A DNA stretch of 58,976 bases from NCBI GenBank assembly GCA_002327845.1, contig DCUP01000011.1, positions 21,892 through 80,867 of the forward strand. The letters run 5' to 3'. Below the pieces are notes generated by a model that did not search any database, had not been told where the DNA came from, and saw only the letters and a program-made list of their open reading frames with translations. The DNA comes from Patescibacteria group bacterium UBA2211 (GTDB taxonomy: Bacteria; Patescibacteriota; Minisyncoccia; Minisyncoccales; Minisyncoccaceae). This document shows, piece by piece, positions 25,693 through 33,508 of this stretch (position 1 is its first letter; every line of letters begins with the position of its first letter). Made by a program: the position numbers and the translations under genes.

Positions 25693-26976
25693 TTAAGGAA
25701 TTAATCTTTTAACGTCTCTAGGAAATAGAATAGCTTCTTTTATGCTTTCTAGATTTAATATCTGCTTAATGATTCTCTCTGAACCCATTCCCCATCCTCC
25801 ATGTGGAGGAATAGCATATTTAAAAACATCTAAATAAAATTCCATTCCTTTGGGCTTAATACCTTTCTTCTTCATATTAGCCATTAATTCTTCATAATTA
25901 TGTATTCTTTGCCCTCCTGTCGCTATTTCAAGACCCTTGTAGAGCAAGTCAAAGCCACAAGTCTCTTCTGGATTTGTTGAGTCAGGCATAGTATAAAAAG
26001 GTCTATCTCTCCAAGGATAATGAGTAATAAAAACAAAATCTGAATTGAATTTTTCTTTAGCATACTTTCCTGCCAATTCTTCTCCCTTAGGATCAATGTC
26101 TGTTCCTTCGGAAACTTCATGCCCATATTCTTCTTTAATTATCTTCTTAATTTCTGAAAGCTTAATAAAAGGAATTTCATCGGGAACCTTTGATAATTCG
26201 ATATTATACAAATCTAAATATGGTTTTCCTTCTTTTTCTAGTTCCAAAAACATTTCCTTTAAAACCTTATTCAATATTTTTGCAACATCGTAAAAGTCAG
26301 AGATAAAACCCAATTCAGCATCAAGTCCGATATATTCATTAACGTGCCTGGTTGTAAAATGAGGCTCAGCTCTAAAGACAGAACCAACTTCAAAAACTCT
26401 TTCTAATACTCCCACCATGATTTGTTTGTAAAATTGAGGGCTTTGAGCTAATGTTGCTTCCTTATCAAAATATTTCACTTTAAAAAAGTTAGCACCTCCT
26501 TCGGTAGCTGTTCCTAATATCTTCGGAGTTTTAATTTCAGTAAAATCATATTCTCTCATTACTCTCTCGTAGCTCTTTAATAAAATGTCGTATAACTTAA
26601 AAATAGATTGAACCTTTGGATGCCTTAAAGATAACGGACGATAATCTAATAAGGTTGCTAAATTTAAATTAATATCCTCCTTACTTAAATCAATTGGCAA
26701 ATCTTCGATATTTTTAGAAACAACTTCTAATTTATCTCCCTTAATTTCAAATCCACTCTTAGCTCTAGCATCTTTTTTAACTAATCCTGTAACTACAACT
26801 GCATCTCCTGTTTTAACTTCAATACTTTTATCAACAACAACCTGTATTGTTCCGGTATAATCTTGAATTACTAGAAAAACTATATTTCCTAAATTTCTAA
26901 TATTAAAAACTCGACCCTTAATTGTGGCTTGTTTGTTCTCGTATTCAAATATTTTTCCTATTAAAGCTCTTTCCAT
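25693..26976 (-). CDS. aspS: Aspartyl-tRNA synthetase, archaeal/short type, probably non-discriminating
   Basis: 427 residues, far shorter than bacterial AspRS (about 590), because the GAD insertion domain is missing. An OB-fold anticodon domain (about 1-100) precedes the class II core with motif 2 VFRAEPHFTTRHVNE and motif 3 GWGMGSERIIKQ. This is the archaeal-type architecture. With GatCAB present and no asparaginyl synthetase seen, I infer that it makes Asp-tRNA(Asn) as well. AsnRS is the alternative, but the motif 2 region fits AspRS. Confidence 0.9.
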   Translation of the reverse strand: MERALIGKIFEYENKQATIKGRVFNIRNLGNIVFLVIQDYTGTIQVVVDKSIEVKTGDAVVVTGLVKKDARAKSGFEIKGDKLEVVSKNIEDLPIDLSKEDINLNLATLLDYRPLSLRHPKVQSIFKLYDILLKSYERVMREYDFTEIKTPKILGTATEGGANFFKVKYFDKEATLAQSPQFYKQIMVGVLERVFEVGSVFRAEPHFTTRHVNEYIGLDAELGFISDFYDVAKILNKVLKEMFLELEKEGKPYLDLYNIELSKVPDEIPFIKLSEIKKIIKEEYGHEVSEGTDIDPKGEELAGKYAKEKFNSDFVFITHYPWRDRPFYTMPDSTNPEETCGFDLLYKGLEIATGGQRIHNYEELMANMKKKGIKPKGMEFYLDVFKYAIPPHGGWGMGSERIIKQILNLESIKEAILFPRDVKRLIP

Positions 26977-26978
26977 GT

Positions 26979-28151
26979 TTATTTATTTAATTTTTCTTCT
27001 AATTCTCTTATTCTATCTTTTAACTCAACCATTTTATTTTCTCTATTCACGAACACATCACCAAATTGCTCTAATTCAATCAACTTTTCTTCTAATTGTT
27101 TAGTCTTTCTTTCTAACTCCCTTGTTCTTTCGCTTACTACTTTTTCCAAGCTATCATTTAGCCCCTGTAATTCGCGCGTTCTTTCTTTTACTTTTTCTTC
27201 TAGAATAATATTGGCTTCTTCAGAAGATTTTTTTGCTTCTCTTAATTGAGTGTTAATCATTTCTAACTCTTTAGTTCTATCTTCTATTGTTTCTTTAAAA
27301 ACAATTTTGTCCTCCCTTAATTGATGAGTATACTTTAAAGCAATAAAAGACAAAAAACAAATTAAAATAAAAATGACTGATTTCTCAATAAAAGTTACCT
27401 CTAGATCTGGAAAAATCAATAATGATGAAAGTAAGGTTAATAATGTTGCAACCAATATATCGGTTGTAATTATTGAAACCAGAGGATTCTTTTCAATTAG
27501 AACATATGCCATTATAAGGGCATAAATAGGAATAGTCAAATAAAATAAGGGATAGATATTAATTCCATAAATAGGAAGAAAATCAATAAAAACAAGACCA
27601 AAAATAGCAATTCCCAAGAGAAGATAAAGAATTGTATCTTTTCTAATGCTTTTGTCGGTTCTATCTTGCCAAGCCTTAAAAAGATTATATAAAGACATTG
27701 ATAATAAGAAAATAATGAAGAAAGAGAAGACATAGTGTACGATACTTACTATGCTCCAATCTCCCCATTTGTAAAAAAACACTCCATTAATAACTGAATC
27801 AACATCGACGACAAAAACTAAGAATAAGGAAAATGCATATGAAAGATACAATAGAATTTTCTGTTTTTTTATTTTACAAAACTCAATTGTAAAGTGATAT
27901 AAAAAGGTTGGAATTAAAAATACGGCTAAAACTAAAATTTTATTTAATAAAACACTCTGATTTACTATGCCAAAAGCATTTCCCTGCCAAATAATAAAAG
28001 TTCCGAAAGCCCACATGAATTGGGCAATGCTCATGAGAAAAAATAAGAAATTTACTTTCCCTCTATTTTTGAAAAATATAAAAATTCCAACCAATAGAAT
28101 AAAAATGCTACTTGGAATAATTAAGTATATTGAAAGTGGTGTGTCTATCAT
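26979..28151 (-). CDS. 7TM sensor with long coiled coil and no kinase domain
   Basis: 390 residues. About seven to eight membrane helices (residues 5-265) resemble the 7TM sensor part of the histidine kinase at 15.7-18.0 kb. A coiled coil follows (about 270-390) with repeated K.RTRELE heptads and a final FVNRENKMVELKDRIRELEEKL, similar to the segment that often precedes kinase domains. No HisKA, HATPase or other catalytic motif follows, and the stop is clean. It overlaps the receiver gene by 4 nt. It may scaffold or titrate a kinase; a truncated kinase is the alternative. Confidence 0.82.
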   Translation of the reverse strand: MIDTPLSIYLIIPSSIFILLVGIFIFFKNRGKVNFLFFLMSIAQFMWAFGTFIIWQGNAFGIVNQSVLLNKILVLAVFLIPTFLYHFTIEFCKIKKQKILLYLSYAFSLFLVFVVDVDSVINGVFFYKWGDWSIVSIVHYVFSFFIIFLLSMSLYNLFKAWQDRTDKSIRKDTILYLLLGIAIFGLVFIDFLPIYGINIYPLFYLTIPIYALIMAYVLIEKNPLVSIITTDILVATLLTLLSSLLIFPDLEVTFIEKSVIFILICFLSFIALKYTHQLREDKIVFKETIEDRTKELEMINTQLREAKKSSEEANIILEEKVKERTRELQGLNDSLEKVVSERTRELERKTKQLEEKLIELEQFGDVFVNRENKMVELKDRIRELEEKLNK

Positions 28152-28516
28152 TGACTTAATAGCTCCTTAATTTTCGTTACTATTTCCTTAGGATCATGGT
28201 TAGATTTTATTAAATAATCCTTAGCTCCGTATTTAAAAGCTTCCGCTCTGGTTTGATTATCATCAAAATTAGTAAGAACCAGAACAGGAATTAATTTTAA
28301 ATCATCTATCTTTTTAATTTTAATTAGGTAATTAACTCCGCTCTCTTTGGGCAGAAGCATATCTAAAACAACCAGGTCTGGTATTTGTTTTTTAGCTAAA
28401 TCAATAGCCTCATCAACTTCAATCGCTGAAATAACTTCGAATCCCTCTTTATTTAGTTTGAACCTATACATTTCAGAAAGAATTTTCTCGTCCTCAATAA
28501 TAAGAATCCTTTTCAT
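28148..28516 (-). CDS. Single-domain response regulator
   Basis: 122 residues, REC only. E8-D9, phospho-acceptor D52 (VVLDMLLPKESG), T82 and K104 are all in place. It has no output domain. The next gene (4-nt overlap) is a kinase-less 7TM coiled-coil protein, an unusual partner. Confidence 0.9.
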   Translation of the reverse strand: MKRILIIEDEKILSEMYRFKLNKEGFEVISAIEVDEAIDLAKKQIPDLVVLDMLLPKESGVNYLIKIKKIDDLKLIPVLVLTNFDDNQTRAEAFKYGAKDYLIKSNHDPKEIVTKIKELLSQ

Positions 28517-28553
28517 TTTTTTCTTTTTTATCTTTTATAAAATAAAAAGAAGA

Positions 28554-28640
28554 TTACTCTTCTTTGTCTCCACCCAAAACGCACCATAAAACAAGTGTGA
28601 TAACAGATAAAACTATAAATATTGTCCAAATTATTTCCAT
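28554..28640 (-). CDS. Tiny single-helix membrane protein (28 aa)
   Basis: An ATG at 28640 opens 28 codons to TAA at 28554. Residues 3-23 are hydrophobic with one Cys, and the tail GGDKEE is acidic. A TTGAAA-16-TATAAT promoter ends 8 nt before the ATG, so the transcript would be leaderless. It could be a subunit of a larger membrane complex; no family recognised. Confidence 0.45.
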   Translation of the reverse strand: MEIIWTIFIVLSVITLVLWCVLGGDKEE

Positions 28641-28648
28641 ATACATAT

Positions 28649-28676
28649 ATTATACTTGATATAACATTCTTTTCAA
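28649..28676 (-). promoter_or_regulatory. Promoter before the 28-aa membrane gene
   Basis: TTGAAA (28671-28676), 16-nt spacer, perfect TATAAT (28649-28654). It may also transcribe the response regulator downstream. Confidence 0.65.
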
Positions 28677-28694
28677 GAGAAAACTACTTAATAA

Positions 28695-29981
28695 TTAAGA
28701 ACAAATTACATTCTTGTCCTTAAAATCCTGGCTTAAATTATAAATATCACCCGCTCCCATAAATATTATCACCTCTCCTCCTAGAAGATTAGCAAATAAT
28801 TCTTCATTAGAAACATATATAGAACCCAGAACAGCATCCGCTAATTTCTTTGAACTAACTTTTTCTTTAAAATCTCCTCCTTCCCTTCCTGCTACATCAT
28901 AAATATCAATCAAGAATAACTTATCAACTAGTTTTGTATTAACGATTTCTTTAAGTACTTTAACAAAATCATTAAACAATAAAAAGGTTCTTTGATATTG
29001 ATGCGGTTGAAAAACACAATAAATGATCTTGTCTGGATACTTCTGCCTCGCTCCTTTTAAGGTAGTTAATATTTCTGTTGGATGATGCCCATAATCATCA
29101 ATCAAAACAAAACCAGGAAGTTGTGTTTCTTCAAATCTCCTCCATGCTCCCATATATTTAGATAAGGCACTAAAAGATATCTCGTCTGGTATTTTTAATG
29201 TTCTAGCTACCTTTAAGGCTGCTAAAGCGTCTAATATATTGTGGTCGCCTGGAATCTTAATTATTTCTCTTAATTTTTTAACACATCTTTCTTCTTCTAA
29301 AGAAAACTCAACTGTATTTTTATCAAATTTTATTTCCGTTTCTTTTTGCTTAACTAAAATGCCCTTATCCCCCAGGTGAGAAACAAATTCATTAAAAGCT
29401 TTCTTAATATTCTCTATGTTTGTATAGTAATCAAGATGATCTTCTTCAATATTTAATACAACTGCTATCTTTGGCCAGTAATTTAAAAAAGATTCTTCGT
29501 GCTCACAAGCTTCTATTACTAAATAGTTAGATTTACCCATTCTAAAATTAGAATTTCCAAATTCTTTCAATCTGGTCCCAACAATAACAGTTGGATCTAA
29601 TCCCGCTTCAACCAAAATTAAAGCAATCATTGCGGTCGTAGTACTTTTTCCGTGAGTTCCGGAAATAGCGATAGTAAAATAATCCTTAGTTAATTCTCCC
29701 AGTGCTTGAGGATAGCTTAAAATCTTAATTCCTTTTAATTCTGCTTCGACTATTTCTGGATTGTTTTCTTTTACAGCTGGACTATGAATAACCAAATCAT
29801 ATTCTTTGATATTTTCTGCTACGTTAGGACCAATAACAATTTTCGCCCCTCTTTTGACAAGGTCATCAGTAATTGAAGATGATATAACGTCAGAACCAGA
29901 GACCTCATCTCCTTTTTCTAAATAATATTGAGCTAGTGCAGAAACTCCTATTCCTCCGATGCCAATAAAATGTATTTTCAT
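28695..29981 (-). CDS. murC: UDP-MurNAc:L-alanine ligase
   Basis: 428 residues. A Rossmann-like N-terminus (IHFIGIGGIGVSALA), P-loop SGTHGKST near residue 110, and Mur-ligase motifs EACEHEESF, NIEEDHLDYY, RRFEE and DDYGHHPTEI. It adds the first L-Ala to UDP-MurNAc. Slightly shorter than E. coli MurC. It starts 1 nt after thpR. Confidence 0.95.
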   Translation of the reverse strand: MKIHFIGIGGIGVSALAQYYLEKGDEVSGSDVISSSITDDLVKRGAKIVIGPNVAENIKEYDLVIHSPAVKENNPEIVEAELKGIKILSYPQALGELTKDYFTIAISGTHGKSTTTAMIALILVEAGLDPTVIVGTRLKEFGNSNFRMGKSNYLVIEACEHEESFLNYWPKIAVVLNIEEDHLDYYTNIENIKKAFNEFVSHLGDKGILVKQKETEIKFDKNTVEFSLEEERCVKKLREIIKIPGDHNILDALAALKVARTLKIPDEISFSALSKYMGAWRRFEETQLPGFVLIDDYGHHPTEILTTLKGARQKYPDKIIYCVFQPHQYQRTFLLFNDFVKVLKEIVNTKLVDKLFLIDIYDVAGREGGDFKEKVSSKKLADAVLGSIYVSNEELFANLLGGEVIIFMGAGDIYNLSQDFKDKNVICS

Positions 29982-29982
29982 A

Positions 29983-30555
29983 TTATTTTAATGGAATTGA
30001 TTTTAATATTGCATAATCGGCCCCTCCTTTTCCTAAATTACTTTCCATAATTTCAATTGAATTTACAGGAAAAGCTAAAGAAATATCTTTAAAAACATCT
30101 GGCCTTTCTTCTGGTTCGATTCTATTAAACTGCCACTGAATTACCTTACCCAAAGTGATATGCGGAGTAAAACCGTTCTCTGGCTTTCTAATATTAAATA
30201 ATTCTTTTTCTAGGTCAGCTTGTAAATTTTCTAATTCTATTGATTTTTCTCCTCTCGCCCAAATCATTTTTGGAGAATCTTCTTTTGGTCCGTAAGAAAT
30301 ACTTTTTAGATTAACAACAAAAGAACCGTGATTCTCAATTACCTTCTCAATTGTATCAAGCATTGGAACTAATTCGTCTAATTCAATGTAGCCGATAAAA
30401 AACAAGGTAATGTGTAAATTATGCTTCTTACTCCATTTAATCGGACAAAAATCATTAAAACTAGTAAAAGAACGAGCAGTCTCTTCCTGGTATTCTATAA
30501 GCCTGTTCTTTATGTTTTCTGGTAATCCAATACTGATAAATATTCTCTTTTGCAT
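29983..30555 (-). CDS. thpR: RNA 2',3'-cyclic phosphodiesterase (LigT/ThpR family)
   Basis: 190 residues with the two catalytic HxT motifs of the 2H superfamily: H48-I-T50 and H132-I-T134, both followed by Leu. These enzymes open 2',3'-cyclic phosphates on RNA. First gene of a transcript leading into murC. The promoter TTGCTC-17-TATTCT ends 6 nt before the ATG, so translation is probably leaderless. Confidence 0.92.
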   Translation of the reverse strand: MQKRIFISIGLPENIKNRLIEYQEETARSFTSFNDFCPIKWSKKHNLHITLFFIGYIELDELVPMLDTIEKVIENHGSFVVNLKSISYGPKEDSPKMIWARGEKSIELENLQADLEKELFNIRKPENGFTPHITLGKVIQWQFNRIEPEERPDVFKDISLAFPVNSIEIMESNLGKGGADYAILKSIPLK

Positions 30556-30561
30556 ATTTAA

Positions 30562-30590
30562 AGAATATCACTTTATGCATTAGTGAGCAA
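30562..30590 (-). promoter_or_regulatory. Promoter of thpR-murC (leaderless)
   Basis: TTGCTC (30585-30590), 17-nt spacer, TATTCT (30562-30567), then 6 nt to the ATG. Confidence 0.6.
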
Positions 30591-30592
30591 TA

Positions 30593-30624
30593 TATGAAAA
30601 GAGCACTCGTCGTTTGGAGTGCTC
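30593..30624 (-). terminator. Terminator of the 94-aa cassette
   Basis: Perfect 8-bp stem GAGCACTC / GAGTGCTC on the minus strand followed by TTTTCA. Confidence 0.85.
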
Positions 30625-30637
30625 CCGGGATTTTCCC

Positions 30638-30922
30638 TTATGCTGCTGCCGGTATTGGCGACAAGAATTGACCCTTGGGTCCGAGTACTTGGTATTTTTG
30701 AACCATCGCAGTCAAAGCCAGATACGTGGGAACGCTATCAGCTTGAATAACTGTTACCGGAGCCCCCTTTTTAGGTTTGAGGAAGAAAACATTCAGTTTC
30801 TGAAAAACATCAGAATGCTTTGTTCGAATGTTTTTTATGACCCTTCCGTCTTCCGCCACAATAGTCAAATGACCATTATTTGTCTGCCGTAAGATGTCGT
30901 CGATGTCGTTGTAGGTCTTCAT
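30638..30922 (-). CDS. Hypothetical protein (94 aa), accessory cassette
   Basis: No family recognised. A small soluble protein beginning MKTYNDIDDILRQTNNGHL, with a beta-rich centre (TIVAEDGRVIKNI; LNVFFLKPKKGAP) and an Ala/Pro end. It has its own promoter (TTGACA-17-TAAGAT) and a perfect terminator, and looks G+C-richer than thpR next door. The opposite-strand frame over the same DNA is a shadow. Confidence 0.65.
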   Translation of the reverse strand: MKTYNDIDDILRQTNNGHLTIVAEDGRVIKNIRTKHSDVFQKLNVFFLKPKKGAPVTVIQADSVPTYLALTAMVQKYQVLGPKGQFLSPIPAAA

Positions 30923-30978
30923 CCAATCACTGTCCCATAATTTTTTAAATTTGCAAAATTAGATATTTGTATGTGTAT

Positions 30979-31028
30979 ATCTTAGACTAATATATTTTCT
31001 TTGTCAAAATAATCATATTGTGTATAAT
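30979..31028. promoter_or_regulatory. Divergent promoters sharing one -35 element
   Basis: The heptamer TTGTCAA at 31001-31007 reads TTGTCA on the plus strand (16 nt to TATAAT at 31023-31028, serving the PHP gene) and TTGACA on the minus strand (17 nt to TAAGAT at 30979-30984, serving the 94-aa gene). The two promoters therefore compete for one -35 site. Confidence 0.7.
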
Positions 31029-31034
31029 AAAAAC

Positions 31035-31688
31035 ATGAAAATAGATTTACACTGTCACACTAAATACTCTTACGATGCTTCTTCAAGTATAGAAAAAATA
31101 ATTACTTATGCTAAAGAAGTTGGCCTCGATGGAATAGCAATTACCGATCATGAAAATACTAATGGTTGGACTGAAGCAATTGAATTAGGAAAAAAATACA
31201 ATTTTCTAATAATTCTAGGAGAAGAAATTAAAACAACCAAAGGAGATGTTTTGGGATTATTCTTAAAAAAACAAATTGACGGATACAAAAAAGACCCAAG
31301 ATGGGTAATGGAAGAAATAAAGAAACAAGGAGGATTAGTAATTATTCCCCACCCTTTTCATGGAGCTGAAGGATTTAAAGATGATATTACTAAATATCTT
31401 GATTTGGTTGATGCAATCGAAGTCTTTAACGGTAGAAAGCCCGGAACAGAACATGATGATAAAGCAATGGAATTTGCAAAACAATATAATTTAGGAATGA
31501 CTGCTGGAGGAGATTCTCATTATTACAAAGGAATTGGCGATACTTACGTTGAATTCATTGGAAATGCAATTGAAGAATTAAAACAAGCTATCTTGAACAA
31601 ACAAACAAAAATCAATGGCAAGAAAGCTCCATTGATTTATATTGTAACTCCGCTTCTTTCTAAAATAGGATTATTAAAAAAGAACTAA
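31035..31688 (+). CDS. PHP-domain metal-dependent phosphoesterase
   Basis: 217 residues starting at ATG 31035 (MKIDLHCHTKYSYD). The metal-binding motifs are H6-x-H8, D38-H39 (ITDHEN), an E in EEIK, HPFH and a final GGDSH. This is the TrpH-like PHP class, which includes nucleoside 3',5'-bisphosphate and RNA phosphatases; the substrate is not predictable. TATAAT ends 6 nt before the ATG (leaderless); a GTG start at 31020 would lie inside the promoter and is rejected. Confidence 0.9.
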   Translation: MKIDLHCHTKYSYDASSSIEKIITYAKEVGLDGIAITDHENTNGWTEAIELGKKYNFLIILGEEIKTTKGDVLGLFLKKQIDGYKKDPRWVMEEIKKQGGLVIIPHPFHGAEGFKDDITKYLDLVDAIEVFNGRKPGTEHDDKAMEFAKQYNLGMTAGGDSHYYKGIGDTYVEFIGNAIEELKQAILNKQTKINGKKAPLIYIVTPLLSKIGLLKKN

Positions 31689-31702
31689 ATAAATTTAGTT
31701 AA

Positions 31703-31736
31703 AATAAAAAAATAGTGCAAGAATTTAATCCTACAC
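31703..31736 (-). terminator. Terminator of the HAD gene
   Basis: Minus-strand stem GTGTAGGA / TCTTGCAC (two wobble pairs) and a T-rich tail. It starts inside the TAG stop. It also separates the convergent PHP gene. Confidence 0.65.
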
Positions 31737-32429
31737 CATAAGTCCTATTTTGCCGAAGCAATATTCTGCCCACACAAGACAAACAGGTTTGCGAGAAACG
31801 ATTGCTGCCCCGTTTTTTGTGAACAAAGAAATTTTGCTTGTCGGAACATCGACTCCGAAAGTCATATCAACAGGAAGATTCATGTCTCCGTGAGAATCAC
31901 TCACGAAAACAACGACCGATTCTGGGAAATGTTTTTTCATGATAGCAATATGGTCCTTCTTAAGTCCGCTTTCTCGTCCAAGAACCATGTACATATCGTT
32001 CCCAGTTTTCTTTACCCATTCGTTGATAATAGTTTCTTCGGTTGAAGAAGAAATGACCTGGATGACATTCTTGCAGTTCTGGAGCCTTTTAACAACTCTT
32101 GCCACCTGAGGAAAATCTTTTGGATTTCCATAGACATAGGTCATCTTTCGTTCGTGATATTCCTTAGCACAAGCTTCTCATTGAGGAGCTGTTGCTGCTG
32201 GGAATATCTTTTCCAGCTGGCGATCAAAAGGAATGCCAGTTGTTTTCAGATAACTTTCCCTTGCTTCAGGAATATTCATCCCAAAGTGTGCATTAATGCA
32301 CATTGCCGCAAGATCAGCGTGAGCTGGCATGGTATCTGCAAGAGTGCCATCCCAATCCCACATCACGATTACTTTAGTCGTCGGCAATACCCTGAAAATT
32401 CTTCCTTGATTAATTACACAATCTTTCAA
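31731..32429 (-). pseudogene. HAD-family phosphatase interrupted by one in-frame UGA
   Basis: Two frames, 32178-32429 and 31731-32144, are in the same phase and separated only by TGA at 32178-32180 and 11 sense codons. Together they give one HAD hydrolase. Motif I is DWDGTLAD, followed by a cap segment; then motif II Ser in VISSSTEE, motif III Lys in GLKKDHI and motif IV SDSHGD. The start is TTG with AAGGTG 5 nt upstream. Promoter and terminator are intact. No other lesion is visible, so this is either a very young nonsense mutation, a sequencing error, or a UGA that is read through. Confidence 0.8.
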
Positions 32430-32466
32430 TTTTTCACCTTCGTTTTTACGTGAATTTACTTTCTAT

Positions 32467-32495
32467 ACTATAATAGATTTATATCATTTTGTCAA
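32467..32495 (-). promoter_or_regulatory. Promoter of the HAD gene
   Basis: TTGACA (32490-32495), 17-nt spacer, TATAGT (32467-32472). Confidence 0.75.
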
Positions 32496-32504
32496 TATAA
32501 TATG

Positions 32505-32533
32505 GAACAAAAAACACCCCCTTGCGAGGGTGC
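32505..32533 (-). terminator. Terminator of the CDP-alcohol phosphatidyltransferase gene
   Basis: Minus-strand stem GCACCC / GGGTGT with a G-rich loop side, followed by six T residues. Confidence 0.75.
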
Positions 32534-32541
32534 TATTTTTA

Positions 32542-33144
32542 TTATTTATTTTTTGCAACCGCTGATTGAAACCTCTGAATTGCTGTAAAGTTTGCTAAAA
32601 TTGCAATAATTGCTACCACGTAAGTCATGTATAAATAATCTGGATACATAACTCCTAATATTAAAGCAATAAAAATTAATATTAATCTTTCTCCTCTTGA
32701 TAATAATCCTCCCTTCAATTCTTGATTAACCAAATCCTTTTCTTTGGTCGCTGCTTTAACGTAGGTCGTAACTATTGAACCAAAAATTGCTAAATAAACC
32801 CAAGCCTGCCCAGGAATTATAACCGTGGGAAGAGCTAAGAAAAACATTCCGAAAAAAATAATACCTTCAACATATCTATCAAAAACAGTATCTAAATATG
32901 CTCCAACCTTGCTCGACATATTCTTTGCTCTAGCAACTGCCCCATCAACAAAATCTAATCCACCAGCGATTAAAAAGAATATAATTGCCCAAACTAAGTT
33001 TTCTTGAATCATGTACCATAATCCAACTAAAGCAAAAATTCCTGAAAGATATGTGTATTGATTAGGAGTCAAAGGTAGAGCACCAAACAATTTACCAACC
33101 AATTTTTCTAAATCCTTAAACCAATGTCTTTTTGTATCTAACAT
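32542..33144 (-). CDS. CDP-alcohol phosphatidyltransferase (inositol-lipid type?)
   Basis: 200 residues, about six membrane helices. The family motif D-G-A-R...G...D...D is complete: DFVDGAVARAKNMSSKVGAY then LDTVFDR. These enzymes move a CDP-linked lipid onto an alcohol. With inositol-3-phosphate synthase encoded just upstream, I infer inositol phosphate as acceptor, giving phosphatidyl- or archaetidylinositol phosphate. Glycerol phosphate (PgsA) is the alternative. It ends a unit with a PadR-like gene and ino1. Confidence 0.88.
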   Translation of the reverse strand: MLDTKRHWFKDLEKLVGKLFGALPLTPNQYTYLSGIFALVGLWYMIQENLVWAIIFFLIAGGLDFVDGAVARAKNMSSKVGAYLDTVFDRYVEGIIFFGMFFLALPTVIIPGQAWVYLAIFGSIVTTYVKAATKEKDLVNQELKGGLLSRGERLILIFIALILGVMYPDYLYMTYVVAIIAILANFTAIQRFQSAVAKNK

Positions 33145-33159
33145 TTTTTAATAAATTAT

Positions 33160-33191
33160 TATTATAAACTAAAACAGCTAAAGAGCTGTTT
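33160..33191 (-). terminator. Terminator behind the PadR-like gene
   Basis: Minus-strand stem AAACAGCT / AGCTGTTT with a 4-nt loop and a T/A-rich tail. It may attenuate transcription into the phosphatidyltransferase gene. Confidence 0.65.
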
Positions 33192-33489
33192 ATAGTTTTT
33201 GTATTAAATCAGAACAATAATTTTTCATCGCATCCAATTCTTTCTGTCCTTTCTCAGTAATCTTGTAAGCTTTCTTTCCAGCTAATTTTTCTCTGCTAAC
33301 ATAATTATCGTTCTTTAATCTAAATAAAACACTTTTAACCATTAACTCATTAGGGAGAAAACCGAATTTTTCAAAAATTAATCTTGAGACACCATCTTCT
33401 TGAACTTCAGCTTCTTTTCCTAAAGAAAGAATGAATGTCCAAAGGTTTCCCTCGGTAACTGAATTAATGAATCTTTTATTTGGTTCCAT
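33190..33489 (-). CDS. PadR-like winged-helix regulator (99 aa)
   Basis: One winged-helix domain: NLWTFILSLG, then SVLFRLKNDNYVSREKLAGKKAYKITEKG (in two blocks), then a dimerising helix. This is the PadR/PF03551 pattern in a compact form. It lies between ino1 and the phosphatidyltransferase and is similar in layout to the plus-strand protein at 34.7 kb. It is probably a local repressor of the inositol-lipid genes. Confidence 0.8.
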   Translation of the reverse strand: MEPNKRFINSVTEGNLWTFILSLGKEAEVQEDGVSRLIFEKFGFLPNELMVKSVLFRLKNDNYVSREKLAGKKAYKITEKGQKELDAMKNYCSDLIQKL

Positions 33490-33508
33490 AGTTTTTTATT
33501 TTATTATA

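Noticed and set aside
30614..30892. Plus-strand 92-residue frame opposite the 94-aa cassette
   Set aside because: The minus-strand gene has promoter and terminator in the right direction; the plus frame has neither and starts inside the terminator.
32170..32190. Selenocysteine at the in-frame UGA of the HAD gene
   Set aside because: I see no clear SECIS-type hairpin right after the UGA, the site is not a catalytic position in HAD enzymes, and no sel genes are in the window.
31731..32429. Alternative genetic code (UGA as Gly or Trp), as in some CPR lineages
   Set aside because: UGA ends many intact core genes here (tmk, gatC, gatA, mraY, rlmN), several with the ATGA overlap of a coupled start. 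Only one gene has an internal UGA.
32154..32453. Plus-strand 99-residue frame
   Set aside because: It is antisense to the HAD gene, whose motifs are clear on the minus strand.
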